Shown: positions 1 through 6,108 of the stretch, one piece after another
Numbering within the stretch: position 1 is the first letter of the stretch
Layout of the letters: each line of letters opens with the position of its first letter
From: Ruminococcaceae bacterium UBA1865
GTDB lineage: Bacteria > Bacillota > Clostridia > Oscillospirales > Acutalibacteraceae
Direction: 5' to 3'
DNA length: 6,430 nt
NCBI GenBank assembly: GCA_002338255.1
Contig: DDHX01000026.1
Span: 405 to 6,834, forward strand
Made by a program: the position numbers and the translations under genes
The notes under the pieces: model-generated
Databases searched by the model: none
What the model saw: only the letters and a program-made list of their open reading frames with translations
Told to the model about the DNA's origin: nothing

Positions 1-109
1 AGATCGGCATATCTATGATTTTTTCCCGTGTGGCATCCTCGCGGGTTTCCTCCGTTGAGAAAATATCATCGAAGCGGCTCAGACTTATGTTTTTGACGCT
101 GCTTTTCAA
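1..109 (-). CDS. parB: ParB/Spo0J-family partition protein, N-terminal 36 codons (cut by window edge)
   Basis: This is the partner of ParA in DNA partition, expected to bind parS-like sites and stimulate the ParA ATPase. The frame opens at TTG 109-107 and reads MKSSVKNISLSRFDDIF, then STEETREDATREKIIDMPI up to the window edge. A polar leader followed by F(D/E)DIF and a charged stretch ending in I-x-x-(M/I)-P-I is how ParB/Spo0J proteins begin before their ParB/Srx nuclease-like domain. No ATG is available: the ATG at 69-67 is in another frame and stops after 18 codons, and in-frame TGA at 115-113 closes the frame just upstream. A very strong Shine-Dalgarno (AAAGGAGGTG, 126-117) lies 7 bases ahead of the TTG. 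The gene overlaps the last 44 bases of parA in a different frame, which suggests coupled translation. The catalytic or DNA-binding parts are not visible, so the family call rests on the N-terminus and the parA context. Confidence 0.72.
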   Translation of the reverse strand, partial: MKSSVKNISLSRFDDIFSTEETREDATREKIIDMPI

Positions 110-884
110 TCTTCAACACCTCCTTTGTCAGCTCCCAGTATGCCTCGGCAGCTTTGCCTTTCGGGTCATGGGCAAAAATGCTTTTGCCCTCCGCGCTGAT
201 CTCGGCGGCGCGGACGGAATGAGGTATGTCCGTGTCAAAGACCTTGAGCTTTCCGCCGTAGGTGTCCCGCAGCAGGGCGCTGATTTCCTTGGCGTAGTTG
301 GTCCTGCTGTCTACCATCGTCAGCAGGATGCCGTCGATTTTGAGCGTCGGGTTGATCTGCCGCCTAACCTTGTTGATGGTCTGCAAAAGCTGCTCGAGTC
401 CCTTCACTGGAAGGTATTGCGCCTGCACGGGAATGAGAACGCTGTCGGCTGCGGCCAGCGCGTTGATGGTCAGCATTCCTAGAGAGGGCATACAATCAAG
501 AAGTACATAATCATATTGGCGCTTAACGCCATCCAGATATTGCTTCAGGATTTTCTCACGGTTCATGGCGTTAACGAGCGATACTTCCATACCGGAAAGC
601 TCGATGTTGGCGGGCATGAGATCGACGCCCTCGTCGTGACGAAGAAAGCCCTCCCTGGGGGCGATGGCTTCCTCGGTTAGCACCTTGCCCATCACCGTTG
701 TCAGCGTCACTGGCAGAAGATCAGGCTGTGAATTCCCCAAACTGATGGTCAAAGAGCCTTGCGGGTCGCTATCCACCAACAGCACCTTTTTGCCTTCCTG
801 TGCCAGTCCGATGCCGAGATTGGCGCAAGTGGTTGTCTTGCCGACGCCACCCTTTTGATTGGCGATGGCGATTACATTAGTCAT
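66..884 (-). CDS. parA: ParA/Soj-family partition ATPase
   Basis: A 272-residue Walker-type ATPase that, with ParB, positions and segregates a replicon or excised element on the nucleoid. The deviant Walker A box KGGVGKTT is at residues 11-18, the A' motif VLLVDSDPQGS at about 34-44 and Walker B YDYVLLDCMPSLG at about 124-136. These are followed by the family's LIPVQAQYLPVKGLEQLL stretch. There is no N-terminal helix-turn-helix, so this is the short (type Ib/Soj-like) form, of normal length for Soj (about 250-270). The start is ATG 884-882 because GGAGGTG (900-894) lies 9 bases upstream and the protein then begins MTNVIAIANQKGG, the standard Soj opening. An in-frame start at 935 would add 17 unlikely residues across the ribosome site. 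The 3' end contains the start and ribosome site of parB. Codons are GC-richer than in the chromosomal genes to the right, which fits an acquired element. Confidence 0.93.
   Translation of the reverse strand: MTNVIAIANQKGGVGKTTTCANLGIGLAQEGKKVLLVDSDPQGSLTISLGNSQPDLLPVTLTTVMGKVLTEEAIAPREGFLRHDEGVDLMPANIELSGMEVSLVNAMNREKILKQYLDGVKRQYDYVLLDCMPSLGMLTINALAAADSVLIPVQAQYLPVKGLEQLLQTINKVRRQINPTLKIDGILLTMVDSRTNYAKEISALLRDTYGGKLKVFDTDIPHSVRAAEISAEGKSIFAHDPKGKAAEAYWELTKEVLKIEKQRQKHKSEPLR
117..126 (-). promoter_or_regulatory. Ribosome binding site of parB, inside parA
   Basis: On the minus strand AAAGGAGGTG runs from 126 to 117 and is followed, after 7 bases, by TTG at 109-107. It is a near-perfect anti-16S match placed inside the parA coding region, and it decides the non-ATG start of parB. 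Confidence 0.75.
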
Positions 885-893
885 GAGATTTTT

Positions 894-900
894 CACCTCC
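894..900 (-). promoter_or_regulatory. Ribosome binding site of parA
   Basis: GGAGGTG on the minus strand, 9 bases before ATG 884-882. It fixes the start of parA and excludes the longer frame that opens at 935. Confidence 0.85.
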
Positions 901-908
901 GAAATAGA

Positions 909-925
909 AAAAGGACGCTCCTTTT
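909..925. repeat. Palindrome in the parA leader, possible operator
   Basis: Arms AAAAGGA (909-915) and TCCTTTT (919-925) are perfect inverted copies around the 3-base centre CGC. The site lies between the parA ribosome site (894-900) and the likely promoter region further upstream (about 940-985 on the minus strand). ParA or ParB proteins often control their own operon through sites in this place, but no binding motif is recognised here. It could equally be a small RNA hairpin in the leader. Confidence 0.4.
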
Positions 926-1000
926 CACGGAACACCCTTAAAATATGATAAAGTTATTCGGTTTTTAGTGGTAAATACTGCTTTTTAATTGCCCGTAAGT

Positions 1001-1037
1001 TAGTTAAGACATGGAGCAGAACCCCACGCCTTAACTA
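1001..1037. repeat. Inverted repeat TAGTTAAG/CTTAACTA in the element's non-coding end
   Basis: Perfect 8-base arms at 1001-1008 and 1030-1037 are separated by 21 bases. There is no T-run next to it, so it does not look like a Rho-independent terminator. It lies about 65-100 bases inside the proposed element end, where recombinase or excisionase sites could sit. The whole stretch 901-1090 otherwise holds no gene that can be supported. An AT-rich segment (about 931-985) may contain the parA promoter, but no convincing -35/-10 pair stands out. Confidence 0.4.
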
Positions 1038-1090
1038 CTTTCTGCCTTTAGAAAAACAATGAATGGCCGCCTATGATTTTTCCGCTTACA

Positions 1091-1738
1091 TTAGCCGCGC
1101 TGTGATACATAGGAGCGTGAAATTCCAAGCTTTTTGGCTACTTCCCGCTGCGTTAGAGGATTTATCCCGGTCAGGCCGTAACGAAGCTCAATGATAGTGC
1201 GTTCACGCGGCGAAAGAACTTCAAAAATGTATCGCTTTAGCTGTTCGGATTTTATCTTGCAGTCCAAATCTTCTAAAATATTGTCTTCTGTAGACATCAC
1301 ATCCATCAGTGTTAAGGCGTTGCCGTCCTTGTCAGTGTCAATCGGCTCATTCATCGAAATATCCTGAGCACTTTTCTTTGAAGATCGGAAAAACATCAAA
1401 ACTTCATTTTCAATACAGCGTGCTGCATAGCTCGAAAGACGAATACCCTTGCTGGAATCAAATGTGTTTACCGCCTTGATCAGTCCGATTGTGCCGATTG
1501 AAATCAAATCGTCCTGATCGTTTAAATTAGAATAGTATTTTTTTATAATATGTGCGACAAGGCGCAGATTGTGTTCAACCAATTCATTTTTTGCCTTCAT
1601 ATCGCCATTCTTTAGTCGTTCAAGGCAATCACGCTCCTCCTGCGCGGTGAGCGGTCGCGGAAAAGAACCGGAACCGGTGACATGCAGAATAAAAAAAAGC
1701 AACCCCGAAAGTGTAAGCCCGAGGACAGCGCCAAGCAT
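1091..1738 (-). CDS. sigK: Sporulation sigma factor SigK, 3' end interrupted
   Basis: SigK directs late mother-cell transcription during sporulation (coat and maturation genes). The 215 visible residues show the SigK plan. A hydrophobic pro-sequence (residues 2-20), of the kind removed by SpoIVFB, precedes SFPRPLTAQEE. Region 2 (about 50-119) contains EHNLRLVAHI, DLISIGTIGLIKAV and SSYAARCIENE. Region 4 (about 168-212) contains LSPRERTIIELRYGL and TQREVAKKLGISRSYVS. After RSYVS the family continues with an RIEK(R/K)AL-type helix and about 20-25 more residues; here only QRG and a TAA follow. The protein is thus cut inside the recognition helix that reads the -35 element and is probably inactive as it stands. 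The classical skin insertion point near CIENE (residues 108-112) is uninterrupted. The start ATG 1738-1736 has AAGGGGTG (1751-1744) 5 bases upstream. The gene is divergent from the MATE gene, and no terminator is seen between it and parA. Confidence 0.88.
   Translation of the reverse strand: MLGAVLGLTLSGLLFFILHVTGSGSFPRPLTAQEERDCLERLKNGDMKAKNELVEHNLRLVAHIIKKYYSNLNDQDDLISIGTIGLIKAVNTFDSSKGIRLSSYAARCIENEVLMFFRSSKKSAQDISMNEPIDTDKDGNALTLMDVMSTEDNILEDLDCKIKSEQLKRYIFEVLSPRERTIIELRYGLTGINPLTQREVAKKLGISRSYVSQRG
1098..1117. other. Proposed attachment-site junction in sigK
   Basis: The sigK likeness ends at 1103, and the 20 bases around this point form an imperfect palindrome: CGCT at 1098-1101 mirrors AGCG at 1114-1117, with AT/AT matches further in. 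The symmetry centre is at 1107/1108, in the GTA codon for Val211. Sites used by large serine recombinases often show such weak dyad symmetry around a central dinucleotide. The crossover point is inferred from the end of similarity only; the matching site at the other end of the element is outside the window. Confidence 0.35.
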
Positions 1739-1767
1739 ATAATCACCCCTTTATGTTGTTCGTTGTC

Positions 1768-1796
1768 ATTATATGCCATCGGTGCCTTTTTGTTGC
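1768..1796 (-). promoter_or_regulatory. Candidate SigE-type promoter of sigK
   Basis: On the minus strand CATATAAT (1775-1768) resembles the -10 of mother-cell SigE promoters (CATACAAT-like). A weak -35, GCAACAA (1796-1790), stands 14 bases upstream, which is the usual SigE spacing. sigK is a SigE target in Bacillus and many Clostridia, so the position fits. The TATAAT inside the -10 could also serve the housekeeping sigma factor, though no TTGACA-like -35 is present at the right distance. Confidence 0.45.
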
Positions 1797-1838
1797 AAGT
1801 CCGTCTGAAACTCCTTTTCATTTGTACTGCGAACTTGG

Positions 1839-1867
1839 TTGTAAAACAAGCGATAATCGTGTAATAT
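1839..1867 (+). promoter_or_regulatory. Candidate SigA promoter of the MATE gene
   Basis: TTGTAA (1839-1844) and TAATAT (1862-1867) are 17 bases apart; an overlapping TATAAT at 1865-1870 would give a 20-base spacer. The box lies 10-20 bases upstream of the ribosome site, so the leader would be short. No operator or attenuator is evident. Confidence 0.45.
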
Positions 1868-1880
1868 AATAGAGTTAAAT

Positions 1881-1887
1881 AAAGGAG
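1881..1887 (+). promoter_or_regulatory. Ribosome binding site of the MATE gene
   Basis: AAAGGAG sits 8 bases before TTG 1896. Its last G is also the first base of the upstream GTG (1887), so that GTG cannot be the start. This places the start at the TTG. Confidence 0.75.
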
Positions 1888-1895
1888 TGGACTTT

Positions 1896-3245
1896 TTGGA
1901 GAATACGGAAAATAAAATGGGTACTATGCCGGTATTTAAGTTGATTGTTTCGATGTCCTTACCGGCGATGCTCTCAATGATGGTACAGGCACTGTATAAT
2001 GTCGTAGACAGCTTTTTTGTAGCAAAAATCAGTGAAAATGCACTCACAGCGGTATCGCTTGCGTTCCCGATACAAACTCTGTTGATTGCAGTTGGTGTGG
2101 GTACAGCAGTGGGTATCAACTCACTCGTTTCACGCCGCCTTGGCGAAAAAAGGCAGGATGAGGCGGATTCCGCCGCTACACACGGCATTCTTCTTGGCAT
2201 ATTCAACTGGATTCTTTTTGCCGTTATCGGCATCTTTTTTTCCGGATTGTTTTTTCAAAGCTTTACCCAAAATCAGGAAATTGTTGCGATGGGAACCCAA
2301 TACATGAGTATTGTTTGCATCGTTTCCTTCGGTGTGTTTATTGAAATCAATATCGAGAAAACACTTCAGGCAACAGGAAACATGATTTACCCGATGGTGT
2401 CGCAGCTTATTGGTGCCGTAACCAACATCATCCTTGATCCGATTTTTATTTTCGGACTTTTTGGAGTACCTAAAATGGGCGTTGCGGGAGCGGCAATTGC
2501 CACCGTCATAGGCCAGGTTTTTGCCATGCTGTTTCTTATCTTTATTATTGTAAAAAAAGATCATGACATTAAAATTGATTTTAATAATTTCAAAATTGAT
2601 TGGGGAATTGTTAAAAACATTTACTCCGTCGGTTTTCCGTCCATTATTATGCAATCTATTGGTTCTGCCATGGTGGTGGGCATGAATGCAATTTTGATCG
2701 GATTTACTGAAACGGCCGTTGCATTGTTCGGCGTTTACTTTAAATTGCAGTCGTTTGTGTTTATGCCGGTGTTCGGTTTAACGCAGGGAATAATGCCAAT
2801 TATCGGATATAATTACGGTGCGCGTAAGCGTACGCGGTTGCTGTCCGCCATTAAAATCGGATTGGTTATTGCAATTGGAATTATGGCATTTGGTACGGTT
2901 ATGTTCTGGACGATACCCGGCAGACTTTTAAGCATATTCAATGCGTCACAGACAATGCTTAAAATCGGCGTACCGGCATTGCAGATCATCAGCATTTGCT
3001 TTGTTCCGGCAGCGCTTGGCATTATGTTCTCCACTGTCTTTCAGTCGGTTGGCAACGGCTTCAGCAGCCTGATTGTCTCTGTACTGCGCCAGCTTGTCGT
3101 ATTGCTTCCGGCAGCGTTTTTGCTTTCTAAAATTGGGCTGACTCCCGTCTGGTATGCATTCCCGATAGCTGAAATTGCGTCGCTGACGGCAAGTATCGTT
3201 ATTTTTTGGCGTCTTTATCAAAGAACGCTGAAGACACTGAGCTGA
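1896..3245 (+). CDS. MATE-family multidrug efflux transporter
   Basis: A 449-residue membrane transporter of the MATE superfamily, expected to export cationic drugs or metabolites in exchange for Na+ or H+. The length matches MepA/DinF-like members (about 450), and about twelve hydrophobic segments are visible. Family signatures appear in order: QALYNVVDSFFVA in helix 1 (about 31-43, with the conserved Asp at 38), LQATGN (157-162), NIILDPIFIFG (177-187), GVAGAAIATVIGQ (about 195-207), and QGIMPIIGYNYGAR ahead of helix 8 (297-310). A hydrophilic loop around 220-240 joins the two six-helix halves. The start is TTG 1896, set by AAAGGAG at 1881-1887; ATG 1917 is a less likely alternative. The gene stands alone between its own promoter and terminator, divergent from sigK, so nothing nearby tells its substrate. 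Substrates of this family cannot be read from sequence; MepA-like is the closest label. Confidence 0.93.
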   Translation: MENTENKMGTMPVFKLIVSMSLPAMLSMMVQALYNVVDSFFVAKISENALTAVSLAFPIQTLLIAVGVGTAVGINSLVSRRLGEKRQDEADSAATHGILLGIFNWILFAVIGIFFSGLFFQSFTQNQEIVAMGTQYMSIVCIVSFGVFIEINIEKTLQATGNMIYPMVSQLIGAVTNIILDPIFIFGLFGVPKMGVAGAAIATVIGQVFAMLFLIFIIVKKDHDIKIDFNNFKIDWGIVKNIYSVGFPSIIMQSIGSAMVVGMNAILIGFTETAVALFGVYFKLQSFVFMPVFGLTQGIMPIIGYNYGARKRTRLLSAIKIGLVIAIGIMAFGTVMFWTIPGRLLSIFNASQTMLKIGVPALQIISICFVPAALGIMFSTVFQSVGNGFSSLIVSVLRQLVVLLPAAFLLSKIGLTPVWYAFPIAEIASLTASIVIFWRLYQRTLKTLS

Positions 3246-3272
3246 TTGAGCGATAACTTTATAATTTAATTT

Positions 3273-3312
3273 ACGATTCGGTCACTGATAAAGCTGACCG
3301 AATCGTTTTTTA
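3273..3312 (+). terminator. Rho-independent terminator after the MATE gene
   Basis: A perfect 12-bp stem pairs 3273-3284 (ACGATTCGGTCA) with 3295-3306 across a 10-base loop, followed by a T-run (3306-3311). It begins 27 bases after the MATE stop codon. Confidence 0.92.
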
Positions 3313-3387
3313 TATTCATTAAAAAATTGAGAAGCGGTCTCTTCAACCTGTTTTTTATTTTTAATCTTATATGAAATTATAATGATT

Positions 3388-3420
3388 TGTGACTCGCGTG
3401 TGACTGGGAAGAGATATAAT
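3388..3420 (+). promoter_or_regulatory. Direct repeat TGTGACT ahead of a TATAAT box, candidate activator-controlled promoter
   Basis: TGTGACT occurs at 3388-3394 and again at 3399-3405, so the copies are offset by 11 bases, one helical turn. A perfect TATAAT follows at 3415-3420, and no -35 hexamer lies 16-18 bases before it. OmpR/PhoB-type response regulators commonly bind such phased direct repeats in place of a -35. The surface-protein gene would then have a 5' leader of about 160 bases. A second, weaker pair, TTTACA (3494-3499) with TTTAAA (3517-3522), could provide a promoter nearer the gene. The rest of the AT-rich spacer 3313-3585 shows no gene and no riboswitch that can be recognised. 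Confidence 0.4.
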
Positions 3421-3585
3421 TTAATATAGAATATTCCAGAATAAGGCTGATAAAATAATAAAAATATTACAAATTGAATTATTTTCATTTTATTTTACAG
3501 CTCAGAATGCTTCACCTTTAAAAGATAAAAGTTATGCTTTTTATATTTTTAAAATAATTCAATTTAAAAATGAAGGGGAAATTTT

Positions 3586-6084
3586 ATGAAAAACAAGTTG
3601 TTTAGTTTACTTTTGGTTTTTACAGTTCTTTTTGCTTCCGTGCCTTTTCAAGCGTTTGCTGCAACGGGGGAAAACGGTGCCGTATCTCCGGATGGCGTTT
3701 CAGTTTCAGCAACTGCTGAAAAAACCGCCAATGAAAACGAATTTGAAATTACGTTAACTGCAAATGGAAGTAAGCAGACGATTCAAAATAACGCAGATAT
3801 TGTCCTGCTTATTGATAAATCGGCTGATATGCATAAATCAAAGGATAAGATTAAGGCGGCTGCCAATAATTTTATCAGTAAGGTTTTATCCGCTTCCAAT
3901 AACGGCAACCGTGTGGCGGTTGTTTCTTTTGGCGATCGTGCAAAAACAGAGATTTCTTTTACAGGTGACTCTTCGCTTGCGCACAATGCAATTAGTAAAA
4001 TTAAATTCCCCTGGGCGTTTGAAGCAACCTTTACACAGGATGCAATGCACACTGCCAACCTGCTTTTAAAGGGCAGCAAGGCAAAAAATAAGATTATCGT
4101 AATGCTCAGCAACGGTGAGCCTACAATCAGCTACAAGCCCAATATGGATGATGCATATGTACACTGTGACGGAAAGGTATTATGTCATAATACCACTTGG
4201 TATAACACGAAAAAAATTACTTCTTGTGACTATAGTGATAAATTATTTACATTGGGTACCGGCGTTTTCCCTGAGTATTTTCACACGTTTTTGTTAAAAT
4301 GCAACAGGGGTTGGCCGCATACAACATCCGTGAGTATTTCTTACAGAGATATTGCACTTTACGAGGCGACCATAGCCAAAAACAGCGGAATCAAATATTA
4401 CACGATAGGCTACAAGGTCAGTGAAAATGCGAAAACATTTTTACAAAGCGTGGGGAATAACGGCGGCTACTTTGGTGCAACGGATTTGGATGGATTAAAT
4501 GATGTTTTCTGTAATCTTGGAAATCGCCTTGAAGATGTGATTTTATCCAGTACAATTACCGCCACCATTGGAGCTCAATTTGAGCTTGTCAATGGTGGAA
4601 CAGCTGTTGTGAGCGATAGCAACCAAAAATTAACTTGGAATACGGGTGCTATCCATTGCGACACACCGGTAACCTTGAAATATACCGTAAGACTAAAAGA
4701 AGGATTTGCGTCAGATACTGATTATTTAACCGGGACAGCTGCCCTGAAGTACAATCAAGGTTCTATCATCAACTACACAATGCCGAATGTCAAAGGTATT
4801 GTTGCACCTCAAATCGTTGCCGTAAGGGTGCAGCATATTTATTATGATAATGAAGACCATGTGGTTTCAAGAGTAGATGGAAATCCTGTTGATGCAACTG
4901 TCGGCACAACATTTGATACCAGCACGATTGATACTGTTGAAACAACGATTGACGGTGTTGACTATGTGTATGACAGACGAACACCTAATTTTACGGTAAC
5001 CGCAGCAAATGATACAACCGTAATCATAGGGTATAAGCCCGCTCCTGAGGTGATAAATCCAACCTTAACGACCGTGTATGTTCTTGAGGGAGGCGGCACC
5101 GATACAAAAGAAAACGGAAGCACTCAAATCCAGGCAGGTGCACCGATTTCCGCTTCTGTACTTCAGCCGCACGTTGACGGCTACGACTTTAAGTCCGGCG
5201 ATTACAGTGCGCTTGTTCAAGATGGAACAGGCTTCAAGATGCCGCAGGATAATGCAACCATTACACTGACTTACACAAAGAATGATACGCCTGTGGAAAC
5301 CAAATACACTTTGACCGTGAAATATGTTCTTCCCGGTGAAGCAAAAAAAGATGACAGCACCTTTGAGCTAAAAGCAAATGATCCAATTACCGATGCTATG
5401 AAACAGCCGCACATTGACGGCTACGTCTTTGAGAGCGGCGATTATAGCGCACTTACTCCTATTGGAGGCACTTATGCGATGCCTGCAAGCAGTGCAACCA
5501 TTACATTGACGTATAAGTTGGACGGCGGGTCATCAGAACCAACACAACAGCCAAACCTGATGATTAAATATACCCTTGCGAACGGTACCGTCATTAAGAC
5601 GAGCACGAGCAAACCAATTAAAGCGGGTACAGAGATTACTGCCGAATTAACTGCCCCGACCATTAGCAATTATGCCTTTTCATCCGGTGATTACAGTCAA
5701 ATCATAAAAAATGGTTCCCAATATTTTATGCCGGAAAAAGACGCGACAGTTACATTGATTTACACAAAGAGTGGCGGCGGCTCCACTGGGGGCGGTGGTT
5801 CCACGGGTGGAAATTCAAACAATGACAATTCATCAACTTCATCAACTGTTCCCGAAGTGGTTCAGCCTGATACGGTTCCGTTAGCTACACCAACACCTGC
5901 TCCTTCAGCGCCAACGCCTGCTTCTTCTGCACCAACGAGTACTGAAGTGGTTAAGAATGGGGCAGTTCCTCTTGCCTCACCTAAGACGGGCGAAGCAACT
6001 TCTGTTCTTTCAATCTTTGGGGTTATGGCTGTTTCAGCAGCATGTATTACTATCTTAAAGAAACGTAAGAACGACGGCGAATAA
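3586..6084 (+). CDS. Sortase-anchored surface protein with VWA domain and tandem repeats
   Basis: An 832-residue cell-wall protein, probably an adhesin or pilus-tip-like protein; its ligand is unknown. Order of parts: signal peptide 1-25 (KNK, a hydrophobic core, AFA before the cut); a von Willebrand A domain about 68-315; an adhesin-like beta domain about 316-405; a MucBP-like domain about 411-487; three repeats at 494-566, 574-645 and 657-728; a Gly/Ser then Pro/Ser/Thr wall-spanning linker 729-797; and the sorting signal SPKTG (798-802), hydrophobic helix and KKRK tail. The MIDAS is altered: DKSAD (77-81) instead of DxSxS, Thr148 kept, and LSNGEP (174-179) where Asp is usual. An insert of about 65 residues (about 183-250) carries Cys194, 200, 214 and 239; Cys309 and Cys358 follow. 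ATG 3586 has AAGGGGAA (3573-3580) 5 bases upstream. SPKTG suits class B-type sortases such as that of Clostridioides difficile; no sortase gene is in the window. The gene appears monocistronic. Confidence 0.88.
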   Translation: MKNKLFSLLLVFTVLFASVPFQAFAATGENGAVSPDGVSVSATAEKTANENEFEITLTANGSKQTIQNNADIVLLIDKSADMHKSKDKIKAAANNFISKVLSASNNGNRVAVVSFGDRAKTEISFTGDSSLAHNAISKIKFPWAFEATFTQDAMHTANLLLKGSKAKNKIIVMLSNGEPTISYKPNMDDAYVHCDGKVLCHNTTWYNTKKITSCDYSDKLFTLGTGVFPEYFHTFLLKCNRGWPHTTSVSISYRDIALYEATIAKNSGIKYYTIGYKVSENAKTFLQSVGNNGGYFGATDLDGLNDVFCNLGNRLEDVILSSTITATIGAQFELVNGGTAVVSDSNQKLTWNTGAIHCDTPVTLKYTVRLKEGFASDTDYLTGTAALKYNQGSIINYTMPNVKGIVAPQIVAVRVQHIYYDNEDHVVSRVDGNPVDATVGTTFDTSTIDTVETTIDGVDYVYDRRTPNFTVTAANDTTVIIGYKPAPEVINPTLTTVYVLEGGGTDTKENGSTQIQAGAPISASVLQPHVDGYDFKSGDYSALVQDGTGFKMPQDNATITLTYTKNDTPVETKYTLTVKYVLPGEAKKDDSTFELKANDPITDAMKQPHIDGYVFESGDYSALTPIGGTYAMPASSATITLTYKLDGGSSEPTQQPNLMIKYTLANGTVIKTSTSKPIKAGTEITAELTAPTISNYAFSSGDYSQIIKNGSQYFMPEKDATVTLIYTKSGGGSTGGGGSTGGNSNNDNSSTSSTVPEVVQPDTVPLATPTPAPSAPTPASSAPTSTEVVKNGAVPLASPKTGEATSVLSIFGVMAVSAACITILKKRKNDGE
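5065..5769 (+). repeat. Three tandem repeats of about 72 codons in the surface protein
   Basis: Units lie at 5065-5283, 5305-5520 and 5554-5769. All share (G/N)Y-x-F-x-SGDYS, then a Gly about six residues on, a (Y/F)-x-MP turn and a closing ATITLTYT-like strand, as in MucBP-type beta repeats. Units 1 and 2 are close at the DNA level: 43 of 51 bases match between 5164-5214 and 5404-5454. Unit 3 has diverged more and is reached through a short acidic/Pro/Gln linker. This suggests growth by duplication, with units 1 and 2 the youngest pair. Confidence 0.88.
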
Positions 6085-6108
6085 ATTCAAATTAATCATT
6101 TAAAAATC

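Larger units (their letters stand above)
1..1102. mobile_element. End of an integrative element (parAB-bearing) inserted in sigK
   Basis: Three things seen in the sequence support this. The sigK reading frame on the minus strand loses its family likeness abruptly after RSYVS (codon ending at 1103). The DNA beyond that point carries plasmid/ICE-type parA and parB genes. It also looks richer in G+C than the sigK-MATE side. The boundary at about 1102 is where the SigK similarity stops. The other end, the recombinase and any conjugation genes lie outside the window, so the type of element (integrative conjugative element, prophage or skin-like element) cannot be decided. ParA/ParB pairs are common in plasmids and in some integrative elements of Clostridia. 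A simple deletion or rearrangement joining sigK to unrelated DNA would look the same from this side. Confidence 0.62.

Noticed and set aside
885..935. Longer N-terminus for ParA starting at 935
   Set aside because: It would translate through the GGAGGTG site and add 17 residues before the normal Soj opening.
919..935. Resemblance to a parS site (TGTTCCGTGAAAAG on the minus strand)
   Set aside because: It lacks two central bases and the palindromic right arm of the known 16-bp parS.
1399..1415. A skin insertion at the classical sigK site near CIENE
   Set aside because: The reading frame runs through this site without a break.
1769..2654. Long minus-strand frames opposite the MATE gene (1769-2233 and 2130-2654)
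   Set aside because: Their translations have no family likeness, they oppose a clear membrane-protein gene, and they have no ribosome sites. They are shadows of the MATE codons.
3320..3345. Weak GAGA/TCTC hairpin after the MATE terminator
   Set aside because: The stem has only 4 bp and a strong terminator already lies just upstream.
3282..3488. Minus-strand open frame of 68 codons in the spacer
   Set aside because: It has no ribosome site and AT-rich low-complexity codons, starts in a non-coding spacer and runs into the MATE terminator hairpin. No family is recognised.
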